This document shows, in pieces, positions 25,986 to 35,380 of a stretch of DNA of 64,000 nucleotides. Position 1 is the first letter of the stretch; each line of letters starts with the position of its first letter. This stretch comes from Bacillus amyloliquefaciens DSM 7 = ATCC 23350 (lineage in GTDB: Bacteria > Bacillota > Bacilli > Bacillales > Bacillaceae): positions 624,501 through 688,500 of the forward strand of contig NC_014551.1 of assembly GCF_000196735.1 (NCBI RefSeq), in the 5' to 3' direction. Below the pieces are notes generated by a model that ran no database searches, was not told the origin of the DNA, and saw nothing but the letters and a program-made list of their open reading frames with translations. A program made the translations under genes and the position numbers.

Positions 25986-27527
25986 ATGACGAAGTTAGTG
26001 AATGAAATGATTCTTGTTCTTGATTTCGGCAGTCAGTATAACCAGCTGATTACCCGCCGGATCCGTGAATTTGGCGTATATAGCGAGCTGCATCCCCATA
26101 CGTTGACAGCTGAGGAAATCAAAGAAATGAATCCAAAAGGAATTATCCTTTCAGGCGGACCGAACAGTGTATATGATGAAGGATCTTTCCGCTGTGACGA
26201 AAAAATCTTTGAACTCGATATTCCTGTATTGGGCATCTGCTACGGTATGCAGCTGATGACTCATTACCTCGGAGGGAAAGTCGAGGCGGCAAGCCAGCGC
26301 GAATACGGAAAAGCGAACATTCAGATTCAAGGAACTCCTGACCTGTTCAAAGATCTTCCGGAAGAACAAGTGGTATGGATGAGCCACGGCGACTTAGTCG
26401 TACAAGTGCCGGAAGGGTTTACGGTAGATGCGACAAGCCATCACTGCCCGAACTCAGCGATGAGTAAAAAAGACAAAAAATGGTACGGCGTTCAGTTCCA
26501 CCCGGAAGTCCGCCATTCAGAATACGGAAATGACCTTCTGAAAAACTTTGTCTTCGGTCCTTGTGAATGTAAAGGCGAATGGTCAATGGAAAACTTTATC
26601 GAAATCGAAATGCAAAAAATCCGCGAAACAGTCGGAGACAAACAAGTGCTTTGCGCTTTGAGCGGCGGAGTTGATTCTTCTGTCGTAGCCGTTTTGATTC
26701 ATAAAGCGATCGGCGACCAGCTGACTTGTATTTTCGTCGACCACGGCCTGCTCCGTAAAGGCGAAGCGGAAGGCGTCATGAAAACGTTCAGCGAAGGCTT
26801 TAATATGAATGTCATTAAAGTTGATGCGAAAGACAGATTCTTAAATAAGCTGAAAGGTGTTTCTGATCCTGAGCAAAAACGCAAAATCATCGGCAACGAA
26901 TTCATTTACGTATTTGATGATGAAGCGGTCAAGCTGAAAGGAATCGATTACCTTGCGCAAGGAACGCTTTACACAGACATTATTGAAAGCGGAACGGCAA
27001 CAGCGCAAACGATCAAATCGCACCACAATGTCGGCGGTCTTCCTGAAGATATGCAGTTTGAACTGATCGAACCGCTTAACACTCTTTTCAAAGATGAAGT
27101 GCGCGCGCTCGGCACAGAGCTCGGCATTCCGGATGATATCGTATGGCGTCAGCCGTTCCCGGGACCTGGTCTTGGCATCCGCGTACTCGGCGAAGTAACG
27201 GAAGAAAAACTTGAAATCGTTCGTGAATCAGACGCGATTCTGCGCGAAGAAGTGGCAAACCACGGCCTTGAGCGCGACATCTGGCAGTACTTCACGGTTC
27301 TTCCTGACATCCGCAGCGTCGGCGTCATGGGAGATGCGAGATCGTATGATTACACAATCGGTATCCGTGCCGTAACTTCAATCGACGGCATGACATCTGA
27401 CTGGGCGCGTATCCCTTGGGATGTGCTTGAAGTGATTTCGACACGTATCGTCAATGAAGTGAAACACATCAACCGCGTCGTGTATGATATTACAAGTAAG
27501 CCGCCTGCGACGATTGAGTGGGAATAA
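25986..27527 (+). CDS. guaA: GMP synthase (glutamine-hydrolysing)
   Basis: 513 residues. Converts XMP to GMP with ATP and glutamine. The N-terminal class I amidotransferase has the catalytic Cys in LGICYGMQL (about residue 86) and His/Glu in [11 protein letters not shown] (about 170). The ATP pyrophosphatase has the P-loop ALSGGVDSS (about 228), and the C-terminal dimerisation domain ends PPATIEWE. The ATG at 25986 has AGGTGA five bases upstream and gives the family length; an in-frame GTG at 25977 behind GAGGAG is possible and would add three residues. Confidence 0.96.
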   Translation: MTKLVNEMILVLDFGSQYNQLITRRIREFGVYSELHPHTLTAEEIKEMNPKGIILSGGPNSVYDEGSFRCDEKIFELDIPVLGICYGMQLMTHYLGGKVEAASQREYGKANIQIQGTPDLFKDLPEEQVVWMSHGDLVVQVPEGFTVDATSHHCPNSAMSKKDKKWYGVQFHPEVRHSEYGNDLLKNFVFGPCECKGEWSMENFIEIEMQKIRETVGDKQVLCALSGGVDSSVVAVLIHKAIGDQLTCIFVDHGLLRKGEAEGVMKTFSEGFNMNVIKVDAKDRFLNKLKGVSDPEQKRKIIGNEFIYVFDDEAVKLKGIDYLAQGTLYTDIIESGTATAQTIKSHHNVGGLPEDMQFELIEPLNTLFKDEVRALGTELGIPDDIVWRQPFPGPGLGIRVLGEVTEEKLEIVRESDAILREEVANHGLERDIWQYFTVLPDIRSVGVMGDARSYDYTIGIRAVTSIDGMTSDWARIPWDVLEVISTRIVNEVKHINRVVYDITSKPPATIEWE

Positions 27528-27534
27528 ATCAAGA

Positions 27535-27572
27535 TAAAAAACGTCTCTTTTTAAAAAAGAGGCGTTTTTTTT
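27535..27572 (+). terminator. Terminator of guaA
   Basis: AAAACGTCTCTTT and AAAGAGGCGTTTT pair with one G-T, followed by a T run. Confidence 0.92.
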
Positions 27573-27582
27573 GTCATCTTTT

Positions 27583-27609
27583 TGAAACCGTTTCGCCCCG
27601 ATTCGTATC
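27583..27609 (+). promoter_or_regulatory. Candidate autoregulatory ECF promoter
   Basis: TGAAAC (27583-27588), 15-bp spacer, CGTATC (27604-27609). Strong ECF elements directly upstream of the sigma gene, with a spacer one base shorter than SigW promoters. The transcript would start only a few bases before the ribosome site. Confidence 0.6.
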
Positions 27610-27632
27610 TAACAGCATAGGAGGTGGATAAG

Positions 27633-28166
27633 GTGAAGGAAGAACGATTGATCAAAAAGGCGAAAAAAGGTGATGCCTCAGCCTTTGAAAAACTGATCAC
27701 AGCTCATCAGGAGACTTTATATAAAACAGCTTATCTCTATTTGCATCACAAAGAAGACACCCTGGACGCTGTTCAGGAAACGGCTTACAAGGCTTTTCTT
27801 CATATCGCGCAGCTGAAGGAGCCGAAATATTTTAAAACGTGGCTGATCCGGATTTTGCTTAATACGATTTTTGCGATGAGGAAAAAGCACGGTGACGTCA
27901 TCCCGTTTGAGCAGCACCACGATACATGTGCGGAGAACAAGAACGTTGAAGAATACATAGACCTTCGAAATGCTCTGGAAACACTTGATGAACATATACA
28001 GCTGACCATTCAGCTTTATTATTTTCAGGATTTTTCGATTTCCATTATCGCTGAACAGACCGGCATGGCGGAAGGCACCGTAAAAACGCATCTGCACAGG
28101 GCGAGAAAAGCATTGAAGCAAGAGCTGGAAAAGGAGGATAAACAAATATGGAAAAGCATCAAATGA
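27633..28166 (+). CDS. ECF sigma factor, not recognised by name
   Basis: 177 residues. Region 2 (YKTAYLYLHHKEDTLDAVQE, about residues 28-47), the region 2.4 neighbourhood FKTWLIRILLNTIF, and region 4 with the helix-turn-helix IAEQTGMAEGTVKTHLHRAR (about 138-157) are clear. The GTG at 27633 is eight bases after AGGAGG (27619-27624); the earlier in-frame GTG overlaps that site. Similar in plan to SigV and SigW but distinct. It overlaps the next gene, an anti-sigma candidate, by 19 bases. I do not recall an equivalent between guaA and pbuG in B. subtilis 168, so it is probably lineage-specific. Regulon unknown. Confidence 0.88.
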   Translation: MKEERLIKKAKKGDASAFEKLITAHQETLYKTAYLYLHHKEDTLDAVQETAYKAFLHIAQLKEPKYFKTWLIRILLNTIFAMRKKHGDVIPFEQHHDTCAENKNVEEYIDLRNALETLDEHIQLTIQLYYFQDFSISIIAEQTGMAEGTVKTHLHRARKALKQELEKEDKQIWKSIK

Positions 28167-29590
28167 AGCAATTGTATCAGGACATAGACGTGCCGAAAGC
28201 TGAATTGAAAAACGTGATACACAGCGCGGCTGTCCGTGCCGGAAAAGAAGGCGCCGTCAGACGGAGATGGGGAAGAAAACTGATAAACGGCTTCGCGGTT
28301 GCTGCTGCTTTGTTTTTTCTGTATCTGTCTTCAGGCTTGTTCATGCCCTCCGTTAATACGGCTATGGGAAACATTCCTGCTGCCGGACAAATTTACAGTC
28401 TGTTTCAGGATAAGGCAGGTTCTGCGCTGTTTAAAAGCAATCTGGTGACAAAACTGAACGAGAAAGCGGAATCACGCGGGATCACGGTGACAGTAAAAAG
28501 TGTATATTACGACAGCGGACAGCTCGTTTATAACTTTATCGTTGACAATTTGAAATCAGATGAGGAGAGTATTCCTTTTCAAGTCGATTATAAAGATACC
28601 CGGAATATATTATCTGAGGATTATGACAGGACTGATATGAAAAAAATGAAAGACGGTCGGTACGGAGGGCAGCTTCGCTTGTTCACGGACGGTTCAAAGC
28701 TGAAAGACGGTGATAAGCTTCCGCTTGTCATTACAAAAATCAAGGACATCCCGGGAAACTGGCGCTTTACACTCCCGATCAAAAAACAAAAGTCAGTTTC
28801 CCTGGAAGGAACGAAAGCCGTCAATGTAAATAACGGATTATACCGCTTTTTCGATATCCGGGCGGAAAACGGAACGATGGGATCGGCACTCTTATATTCA
28901 GTCGACTTTCACGATGCAGCCAAAAATGATGCCATCTCGATTGACGAAGCAACGGATGATGCAGGAAACCATTATGAAATGACGATGTCAAATATTGACC
29001 TTGGCAGCAGAAAGAACCTTCCCGGCGGCGGGAAAAGAGTACGCGGCCAAACTCAATTCAGCAAACCGATAGACCCGAAAGCGAAAACACTTTTCATAAC
29101 GGGTAATTTAAAATCAGAATCAGAGCCGGGAGAAATCGTCCCACTGAAAACAAAACTGCCCGCCAGCTATGAAACGAAACATCACCATGTCGGCATCACC
29201 ATCAAAAAGATCAAACAGCAAGGCAGACGGGTGATTGTCAATTATCAATTCAGCGGAATTAATGTAAGCAAGACGGATGAAGATCAGCTGATGAATGTCG
29301 GTGAGTCAATCGGTCTCGGCGATACGAAAAAAATGAAAACCTGGCCATCGCTTGATGAGTATGAAAAAGGCTATTATCTGAAAGGGAATAAGGCGAAAGT
29401 CACGAATCTTAAAACGGGTGAAATGGAATCCGTTTTTGAATTGGATGATTCATCTGATAATGACTATTCATTGCGCGATTTCTCATTCGATTCATATGCT
29501 TTGTATGTCAATCAAACGGCCATGAACACTTTAGCAGGTGACAGCAAGATCACATTCGCGGTTCCGGTACGGCCTGCGGACGGAAAATGA
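28148..29590 (+). CDS. DUF4179-type transmembrane anti-sigma factor candidate
   Basis: 480 residues. A cytoplasmic N-terminus (1-45) with many charged residues precedes one transmembrane helix (about 48-66, FAVAAALFFLYLSSGLF). The large extracellular part begins with a DUF4179-like region (about 70-150) and continues with beta-rich domains (DUF5643-like), ending near PVRPADGK. One-helix proteins of this type encoded with ECF factors act as anti-sigma factors. AAGGAGG lies 10 bases before the ATG, inside the sigma gene. The outside domain presumably senses a signal; which one cannot be told from sequence. Confidence 0.82.
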   Translation: MEKHQMKQLYQDIDVPKAELKNVIHSAAVRAGKEGAVRRRWGRKLINGFAVAAALFFLYLSSGLFMPSVNTAMGNIPAAGQIYSLFQDKAGSALFKSNLVTKLNEKAESRGITVTVKSVYYDSGQLVYNFIVDNLKSDEESIPFQVDYKDTRNILSEDYDRTDMKKMKDGRYGGQLRLFTDGSKLKDGDKLPLVITKIKDIPGNWRFTLPIKKQKSVSLEGTKAVNVNNGLYRFFDIRAENGTMGSALLYSVDFHDAAKNDAISIDEATDDAGNHYEMTMSNIDLGSRKNLPGGGKRVRGQTQFSKPIDPKAKTLFITGNLKSESEPGEIVPLKTKLPASYETKHHHVGITIKKIKQQGRRVIVNYQFSGINVSKTDEDQLMNVGESIGLGDTKKMKTWPSLDEYEKGYYLKGNKAKVTNLKTGEMESVFELDDSSDNDYSLRDFSFDSYALYVNQTAMNTLAGDSKITFAVPVRPADGK

Positions 29591-29678
29591 TGACAGGGAG
29601 GCGGCTTTTGCCGTCTTCCATTTTTGATCAATTAACGAATAAACTAATTTTTTTTAACGGGATTGTTCGTTTTTTATA

Positions 29679-29707
29679 TTGAGTTTTCAAAATTGTATTG
29701 ATACAAT
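29679..29707 (+). promoter_or_regulatory. Sigma-A promoter of pbuG
   Basis: TTGAGT (29679-29684), 17-bp spacer, TACAAT (29702-29707). Start near 29714, just before the riboswitch aptamer. The preceding stretch 29591-29678 shows nothing else. Confidence 0.8.
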
Positions 29708-29730
29708 AGACTCAGAAATCAAATATGCAG

Positions 29731-29892
29731 ATATCGTATAATGGCGGGGATATGGCTCGCAAGTTTCTACCAAGCTACCGTAAATGGCTTGACTACGGAT
29801 CAATCTCAATCGTTTGATATAAATAATCCATTCTTATTTATTCAGACTGAACGTATGTAGTCAAGCGTCCCAATGTATTTGGGGCGTTTTTT
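29731..29892 (+). promoter_or_regulatory. Guanine riboswitch controlling pbuG
   Basis: The aptamer (29731-29802) has the conserved purine-riboswitch strings GATATGG, AAGTTTCTACC and GACTACG. The C in GACTACG is the base that selects guanine (U would select adenine). The 3' side GCTTGACTAC (29787-29796) is perfectly complementary to GTAGTCAAGC (29857-29866), giving an antiterminator. That element overlaps the terminator stem CGTCCCAA/TTGGGGCG (29866-29886) plus T6. Guanine binding holds the aptamer and lets the terminator form, so the gene is off when guanine is plentiful. Confidence 0.96.
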
Positions 29893-29945
29893 ATTTGGCG
29901 GATAACGGGCAGAATAAATGGGAGAGAATGAAGGAGGCAATTGGC

Positions 29946-31268
29946 TTGAAGCAATTTTTTCAGTTTGATGAGCTGGGGACAAGCTATCGTAATGAAATCA
30001 TCGGCGGTTTAACGACCTTTTTGTCAATGGCGTACATTCTGTTCGTCAATCCGCTGACATTGTCTTTAAACGGTGTGAAGGGATTTCCGGAAGCATTAAA
30101 AATTGATCAAGGCGCGGTGTTCACCGCTACAGCCCTTGCGTCTGCGGCCGGCTGTATTTTAATGGGGCTGATAGCAAAGTATCCGATTGCGATTGCGCCG
30201 GGTATGGGGTTAAACGCGTTTTTTGCTTTCTCTGTCGTACTCGGTATGGGAATTTCCTGGCAGGCTGCGCTTTCCGGCGTTTTGATTTCCGGAATTATTT
30301 TCGTGGCGCTTTCGCTGACGGGATTGCGGGAAAAAATCATTAATGCAATTCCGCCCGAGCTGAAATTGGCGGTCGGCGCTGGTATCGGTTTATTCATCAC
30401 ATTTGTCGGTTTGCAAGGTTCCGGCATTATTGAAGCGAACTCATCGACCTTGGTGTCTATCGGCAATATTCACAGCGGTCCTGTGCTTCTGACGGTTTTC
30501 GGTGTCATTGTGACGGTCATTCTGATGGTGCTTCGCGTAAACGGCGGCGTGTTTATCGGAATGCTTCTGACGGCGGTTGCCGGCATGATCTGCGGGCTGA
30601 TTCCGGTTCCGACGCACATTGTCGGCAGTGTGCCGAGTCTTGCGCCGACTTTCGGACAGGCGTGGATGCACCTTCCGGATATCTTCTCCGTCCAAATGCT
30701 GATTGTCATTTTAACTTTCTTGTTCGTCGGGTTTTTCGATACGGCCGGAACGCTGGTGGCTGTGGCGACACAGGCAGGGCTGATGAAGGAAAACAAACTT
30801 CCGCGTGCGGGGAGAGCGCTTCTTGCGGATTCAACTTCAATCGTTATCGGAGCGGTGCTCGGTACGTCTACAACGACTTCTTATGTTGAATCAAGCTCAG
30901 GCGTTGCGGCGGGAGCGCGTTCCGGATTCGCGGCTGTTGTGACGGGCATTCTCTTTTTACTGGCGATGTTTTTCTCGCCGCTTCTGTCAGTTGTCACTAC
31001 GAATGTGACGGCTCCGGCTTTAATTATTGTCGGCGCGCTGATGGTGGCGCCGCTCGGTAAAATCGCCTGGGATAAATTCGAGGTGGCTGTGCCGGCATTC
31101 TTAACGATGATTATGATGCCGCTGACATACAGCATTGCGACGGGGATTGCGATCGGCTTTATTTTCTACCCGATTACAATGATCTGCAAAGGAAAAGGAA
31201 AAAGCGTTCACCCGATTATGTACGGGCTGTTCGTTATCTTTATACTGTATTTCATCTTCTTGAAATAA
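29946..31268 (+). CDS. pbuG: Hypoxanthine/guanine permease
   Basis: 440 residues with about twelve or more membrane segments; NCS2-related AzgA/PbuG family. Motifs: GTSYRNEIIGGLTTFLSMAY near the N-terminus, APGMGLNAFF, and the pair GFFDTAGTLV and GTSTTTSYVESSSG. The TTG at 29946 is eight bases after AAGGAGG (29931-29937) and gives exactly the B. subtilis length; the longer in-frame start at 29895 lies in the terminator region. Imports hypoxanthine and guanine; controlled by the upstream riboswitch. Terminator at 31272. Confidence 0.96.
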   Translation: MKQFFQFDELGTSYRNEIIGGLTTFLSMAYILFVNPLTLSLNGVKGFPEALKIDQGAVFTATALASAAGCILMGLIAKYPIAIAPGMGLNAFFAFSVVLGMGISWQAALSGVLISGIIFVALSLTGLREKIINAIPPELKLAVGAGIGLFITFVGLQGSGIIEANSSTLVSIGNIHSGPVLLTVFGVIVTVILMVLRVNGGVFIGMLLTAVAGMICGLIPVPTHIVGSVPSLAPTFGQAWMHLPDIFSVQMLIVILTFLFVGFFDTAGTLVAVATQAGLMKENKLPRAGRALLADSTSIVIGAVLGTSTTTSYVESSSGVAAGARSGFAAVVTGILFLLAMFFSPLLSVVTTNVTAPALIIVGALMVAPLGKIAWDKFEVAVPAFLTMIMMPLTYSIATGIAIGFIFYPITMICKGKGKSVHPIMYGLFVIFILYFIFLK

Positions 31269-31271
31269 CGG

Positions 31272-31300
31272 AAAAACCGGCTGAAGACAGCCGGTTTTTT
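31272..31300 (+). terminator. Terminator of pbuG
   Basis: AAAAACCGGCTG (31272-31283) and CAGCCGGTTTTT (31288-31299), 4-nt loop. Confidence 0.95.
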
Positions 31301-31464
31301 GTTTTTGTCCTATTCCGTAAAACCAATACATAAGATAAAACGTCATATGGGTGTCCGGGTGAAGAAACCGCTTGACTGTTTAAGGACGCTTCGGTACCTT
31401 ATATAAGTGTTTTATTTTCTTGTTTAACAAATTCCGCCGTATTTTTTTGATAGGAGTTGCTGAC

Positions 31465-32247
31465 ATGACGGAAGAAAGAAAAGAAACGTTGGAAGAAGAA
31501 AAACAGCATCAGGGAACTGATGAAGAACCGCTGTCGAGAATGTCCAGAAATGCGGGACGTTATCAAAAACAAAAGAAAAAAGAAAAGGAACGGCGCCCGG
31601 CTCCGGCTTTTACGGAAAAACTCGCTTCTGCTTGGGCTGCGGTCAAACGTTATTGCCGTTTCGCGCTGCGCATTTTGACATCACCGGTAAAGGTCGTTGG
31701 GGAAGACGGCTTTTACCGCTTTAAATATGCTCTTATTTCAATGCTTGTATTCAGTATCTTTTTCTCAATCGGAAATTGGTTTCAGCTGAGGGCAAGCCAG
31801 CAGAGACCGCTCGGTTACGGGGAACGGCATCATACGTTTTTTGACGGCTTTACCATCGTTCTCGTGTATTCGCTCGTCTTTTTTGCAGCTGCGGCCGGCG
31901 CGGTCTGGCTTGTATCACGCTATATGATGAAACAGAAAATTACGATGCGGGATGCGGCGGCTGGAGTCGGTTCGCTTTTGGTTCCGGCTGTCGCCTGCTC
32001 TATAGTATGGATGATTTTCGCGATATTGAATCTGCCGGTCATCACCGTGGTGTTTACGGCGCTGACCTTGTTTCTGGCCGTCTCGGCAATGGTGCAGTTT
32101 GTGCAGATCCTGTACAAATCGGCTGAAAAGCCTGCGGCTGACGTGATGTACTGTATTACTGCGGCAGTCATCATCATGCTCGTCTTTACGGCTGTGACAT
32201 GGCCGCTTATTTCAGAGTACTTTACCGCCTCGCTGATTCCTTTATAA
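31465..32247 (+). CDS. yebC: Membrane protein YebC
   Basis: 260 residues from the ATG at 31465, eight bases after TAGGAG (31451-31456). The N-terminal 85 residues are highly charged (Glu/Lys/Arg). Five hydrophobic segments then lie at about 98-115, 140-160, 175-195, 205-220 and 232-252, in the style of Yip1-like families. Function unknown. Likely monocistronic; no clear terminator was seen before yebD. Confidence 0.82.
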   Translation: MTEERKETLEEEKQHQGTDEEPLSRMSRNAGRYQKQKKKEKERRPAPAFTEKLASAWAAVKRYCRFALRILTSPVKVVGEDGFYRFKYALISMLVFSIFFSIGNWFQLRASQQRPLGYGERHHTFFDGFTIVLVYSLVFFAAAAGAVWLVSRYMMKQKITMRDAAAGVGSLLVPAVACSIVWMIFAILNLPVITVVFTALTLFLAVSAMVQFVQILYKSAEKPAADVMYCITAAVIIMLVFTAVTWPLISEYFTASLIPL

Positions 32248-32296
32248 GTCGAAATTTGTCTTTCACAATGTTTACAAATATTTCTAATAAAGCGTG

Positions 32297-32325
32297 TTGT
32301 TTTGAGCAGCCGTCCGATATATGAT
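32297..32325 (+). promoter_or_regulatory. Sigma-A promoter of yebD
   Basis: TTGTTT (32297-32302), 17-bp spacer, TATGAT (32320-32325). No Fur box was seen near it. Confidence 0.6.
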
Positions 32326-32384
32326 GGGAGCAACAGCAAGTTGAAAACGGCATTAATCTTTATGATTCGGAAAGGATGATGAGG

Positions 32385-32558
32385 ATGGCCCCGTTGTTGC
32401 GAGAAGCCATTAATCGGAAAAAACAGCATCTGAGGACAAAGCTGATCCGTTCAGGGTTTTATCAAAACCATGTTCAGGAACTGTCCGGATATACGCTGAG
32501 TGAACTAGAAAAGGAATATGAAGCCGTCAAACGATTGAAAAAAGCTGAGCTTCACTGA
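32385..32558 (+). CDS. yebD: Small basic protein YebD, FbpA-like
   Basis: 57 residues. The pattern IN-RKKQHLRTKLIRSGF ... LSGYTLSELEKEYEAVKR resembles the FbpA family of Fur-regulated basic proteins (about 60 residues, conserved TLSELE). AAAGGA (32371-32376) is eight bases before the ATG at 32385; the two earlier in-frame ATGs overlap it. Family assignment is from memory. No Fur box is visible, so iron control is not supported here. Terminator at 32571. Confidence 0.72.
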   Translation: MAPLLREAINRKKQHLRTKLIRSGFYQNHVQELSGYTLSELEKEYEAVKRLKKAELH

Positions 32559-32570
32559 TAAGAGTTTGAA

Positions 32571-32599
32571 AGTCTGCCTTCCGGGGCGGGCTTTTTTTT
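32571..32599 (+). terminator. Terminator of yebD
   Basis: AGTCTGCC (32571-32578) pairs with GGCGGGCT (32585-32592), followed by T8. Confidence 0.85.
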
Positions 32600-32698
32600 C
32601 TTTTGAAAATGATCAAAAGAGGGTAAACTATCCTTAACTTGAAAGATTGACGCGGCCGTCCCGGTCAGTTTTTTCAAAGATCAGAGGAGGGGGAATCA

Positions 32699-33253
32699 AT
32701 GATGCAGACGATTTTATCCAACGGTATAGGTATGGTTCTCATTATTCTCATCATTAACATTATATATGTCTCTTTTTTTACGATCAGGATGATCCTTACC
32801 TTAAAAGGGCAGCGCTATTTCGCCGCAGGCATCAGTACAATTGAAATCCTTGTGTATGTGACCGGCTTGAGTCTCGTGCTCGGCAATCTGAATCAAATTC
32901 AAAATGTCATTGCCTATGCGCTCGGCTACGGCCTCGGCGTCATAGTGGGTATGAAAATTGAAGAAAAACTGGCGCTCGGCTATATTACAGTCAACGTCAT
33001 TACGAAAGAGCTTGATCTGGACCTGCCGAAACAGCTTCGGGAAAAAGGATACGGGGTCACAAGCTGGGTGGCGGGCGGACTTGAAGGAGACCGGACCGCC
33101 ATGCAGATTCTGACGCCGCGCAAATATGAGCTTCAGCTTTATGATACGATTAAAACGCTTGATGAAAAAGCGTTTATCATCGCCTTTGAGCCCAAAACGA
33201 TCCACGGCGGATTCTGGGTGAAAGCAGTGAAGAAGAGGAGAATTAAGGAATGA
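32699..33253 (+). CDS. yebE: DUF2179/UPF0316 membrane protein YebE
   Basis: 184 residues. Three N-terminal membrane helices (about 8-28, 44-62, 68-86) are followed by a soluble C-terminal DUF2179-type domain (about 95-180), a ferredoxin-like fold that binds small ligands in related proteins. AGAGGAGG precedes the tandem ATG by eight bases. The stop overlaps the yebG ATG (ATGA). Function unknown. Confidence 0.88.
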   Translation: MMQTILSNGIGMVLIILIINIIYVSFFTIRMILTLKGQRYFAAGISTIEILVYVTGLSLVLGNLNQIQNVIAYALGYGLGVIVGMKIEEKLALGYITVNVITKELDLDLPKQLREKGYGVTSWVAGGLEGDRTAMQILTPRKYELQLYDTIKTLDEKAFIIAFEPKTIHGGFWVKAVKKRRIKE

Positions 33254-33447
33254 CAAAGCCAAAAAAGAAACGGTTTGAAGTAACGGAACATGAAACGATC
33301 GACACCATTCTCACTTTAATGAAGGAAGAGGGCTATATGCCCGTCCGGCGGATGGAAGAGCCGATCTTTACAGAAAAGAAAGAAAATGGATCAATTCAAG
33401 TCGTTCCTTGCGGGAGAAAAATCGTATTTGAAGGGAAATTGATCTAA
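33250..33447 (+). CDS. yebG: NETI-motif protein YebG
   Basis: 65 residues, basic N-terminus, then [28 protein letters not shown]. That is the small NETI-motif family of Firmicutes (here ETID). Translationally coupled to yebE through the ATGA overlap. Function unknown. Found next to yebE and upstream of purE across the B. subtilis group. Confidence 0.87.
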   Translation: MTKPKKKRFEVTEHETIDTILTLMKEEGYMPVRRMEEPIFTEKKENGSIQVVPCGRKIVFEGKLI

Positions 33448-33522
33448 ACACGAACATTAAAAGAAAGAATTTTTATATCGTTCGATAATGTCGTTGACAT
33501 TATCCAAGTCCGTTGTTAAGAT
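33446..33522 (+). promoter_or_regulatory. PurR boxes and sigma-A promoter of the pur operon
   Basis: Two oppositely oriented PurBoxes: AAACACGAACATT (33446-33458) and, on the other strand, ATTATCGAACGAT (33489-33477). Both contain the CGAAC core. They sit just upstream of TTGACA (33494-33499), 17-bp spacer, TAAGAT (33517-33522). PurR represses here when adenine nucleotides are high and PRPP low. Confidence 0.9.
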
Positions 33523-33543
33523 AAACATGAAATCAAAACACGA

Positions 33544-33725
33544 CCTCATATAATCTTGGGAATATGGCCCATAAGTTTCTACCCGGCTGCCGTAAACGGC
33601 CGGACTATGCAGGAAAGTGATAAACAGCTGACATGGATATCGCAGAAGCGAACGACTGCCGATACGCGCCATGCCCGGTTTGTATTGCTTCCTCATAGTG
33701 CAATACGAGCCGGGCTTTTTTTTCT
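33544..33725 (+). promoter_or_regulatory. Guanine riboswitch of the pur operon
   Basis: The aptamer (33544-33613) has AATATGG, AAGTTTCTACC and GACTATG, with the guanine-specific C. P1 is formed by CCTCATA (33544-33550) with TATGCAGG (33606-33613). The terminator stem is GCCCGG...GCCGGGC with TTGTATTGC/GCAATAC (33673-33715), then T10. The terminator loop CTTCCTCATAG (33688-33698) can pair with CTATGCAGGAAAG (33605-33617), which would form an antiterminator when guanine is absent. Confidence 0.96.
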
Positions 33726-33756
33726 GAAAAACAAAGCATGAGAAGGTGGGAACAGA

Positions 33757-34245
33757 ATGCAGCCGCTAGCAGGAATCATCATGGGAAGCACCTCCGATTG
33801 GGAGACAATGAAACATGCATGCGACATACTTGACGAACTTCACATTCCTTATGAAAAACAGGTGGTATCCGCGCATCGGACGCCTGATTTGATGTTTGAA
33901 TATGCAGAAAGCGCCAGAAGCAGGGGCTTAAAAGTCATTATTGCCGGAGCCGGAGGAGCGGCGCATCTGCCGGGAATGACGGCGGCCAAAACGACACTGC
34001 CGGTGATCGGTGTTCCGGTTCAGACAAAATCGCTTAACGGGCTTGATTCTCTTCTGTCTATCGTACAGATGCCCGGCGGCGTGCCGGTCGCGACGACAGC
34101 GATCGGAAAAGCGGGCGCAGTGAACGCGGGTCTGTTAGCTGCGCAAATTTTGTCGGCATTTGACGATGACATTGCGGATAAACTAGAGGCGAGAAGAAAT
34201 GCGACAAAACAAACGGTGCTGGAAAGCAGTGATCAGCTTGTCTGA
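33757..34245 (+). CDS. purE: N5-carboxyaminoimidazole ribonucleotide mutase
   Basis: 162 residues. Class I PurE; moves the carboxyl group of N5-CAIR to C4 giving CAIR. Motifs GSTSDWETM (residues 11-19), SAHRTPD and [12 protein letters not shown], with the catalytic Ser and His. AGAAGGTGGG precedes the ATG. First gene of the twelve-gene operon; it ends inside the purK start region. Confidence 0.96.
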   Translation: MQPLAGIIMGSTSDWETMKHACDILDELHIPYEKQVVSAHRTPDLMFEYAESARSRGLKVIIAGAGGAAHLPGMTAAKTTLPVIGVPVQTKSLNGLDSLLSIVQMPGGVPVATTAIGKAGAVNAGLLAAQILSAFDDDIADKLEARRNATKQTVLESSDQLV

Positions 34246-35380
34246 TAAAAAAACGATTTTTCCCGGCGCCGTCATCGGCATTATCGGAGGCGGACAGCTC
34301 GGAAAAATGATGGCTGTCGCCGCAAAACAGATGGGGTATAAAGTCGCAGTCGTCGATCCCGTAAAAGACTCGCCATGCGGACAGATCGCCGATATTGAGA
34401 TTACCGCCCAGTACAATGACCGTGAAGCGATTCAAAAATTGGCCGGTGTCAGTGACATCATTACCTACGAATTTGAAAATATTGATTACGAGGCGCTCAA
34501 CTGGCTCAAAGAACATGCATATCTTCCCCAGGGAAGCGAGCTGCTGCTCATCACCCAAAACAGGGAAACGGAAAAAAAGGCGATCCAGTCAGCTGGATGT
34601 CAGGTCGCTCCTTATCGGATCGTAAACAGCAGACGGGAGCTTGAGGAAGCCGTTCAGTCATTGGGACTTCCGGCGGTGCTGAAAACATGCCGGGGCGGAT
34701 ATGACGGCAAAGGCCAATTTGTCATTAAGGAAAAAGGACAGACAGATGAAGCGGCCGCACTGTTAGAAAACGGCGCGTGCATACTTGAAAGCTGGGTGTC
34801 ATTCCGAATGGAGCTTTCCGTTATCGTGACGAGATCGGTGCACGGAGAGATTTCAACCTTTCCAGCTGCTGAAAATATCCACCACCATAATATCCTGTTC
34901 CAAAGCATCGTGCCCGCGAGAGCGGAGGAAACGGTTCAAAAGCGGGCAGAGGCGCTTGCCGTTCAGCTCGCGGAGAAACTGGAGCTCGTCGGACCGCTTG
35001 CGGTGGAAATGTTCGTCACGGAAGACGGAGACCTTTTGATTAATGAATTGGCGCCCCGTCCTCACAATTCAGGGCATTATACGCTCGATCTTTGTGAAAC
35101 GAGCCAGTTCGAACAGCACATCAGAGCGGTCTGCGGACTTCCTCTCGGCAGAACCGATCTGCTCAAACCGGGGATGATGGTGAATCTTCTCGGTGATGAA
35201 GTGAAGCTGGCGGAGGAGCATCCGGAGCTTTTGAAGGAAGCCAAACTGTACCTGTACGGAAAACATGAGATTAAAAAAGGCCGCAAAATGGGGCATATGA
35301 CATTTTTGCGGGAGCCTGATGAAAAATGGATTCAGGACATCACGAACATATGGATGAAAAGAGACGGAGGACGAGCATAA
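34238..35380 (+). CDS. purK: N5-carboxyaminoimidazole ribonucleotide synthase
   Basis: 380 residues from a TTG at 34238, overlapping the purE stop. This gives the family length and an N-terminus like the homologue; GTG at 34229 or the open frame from 34199 are less likely. An ATP-grasp enzyme: [16 protein letters not shown] nucleotide-binding start, [17 protein letters not shown] grasp loop, and [12 protein letters not shown]. Carboxylates AIR with bicarbonate and ATP. Its stop overlaps the purB start. Confidence 0.93.
   Translation: MSDKKTIFPGAVIGIIGGGQLGKMMAVAAKQMGYKVAVVDPVKDSPCGQIADIEITAQYNDREAIQKLAGVSDIITYEFENIDYEALNWLKEHAYLPQGSELLLITQNRETEKKAIQSAGCQVAPYRIVNSRRELEEAVQSLGLPAVLKTCRGGYDGKGQFVIKEKGQTDEAAALLENGACILESWVSFRMELSVIVTRSVHGEISTFPAAENIHHHNILFQSIVPARAEETVQKRAEALAVQLAEKLELVGPLAVEMFVTEDGDLLINELAPRPHNSGHYTLDLCETSQFEQHIRAVCGLPLGRTDLLKPGMMVNLLGDEVKLAEEHPELLKEAKLYLYGKHEIKKGRKMGHMTFLREPDEKWIQDITNIWMKRDGGRA

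Noticed and set aside
29731..29802. Adenine-type aptamer before pbuG
   Set aside because: The specificity base is C (GACTACG), which selects guanine; the same holds for the purE aptamer.
32248..32384. Fur box upstream of FbpA-like yebD
   Set aside because: No sequence close to TGATAATNATTATCA was found.
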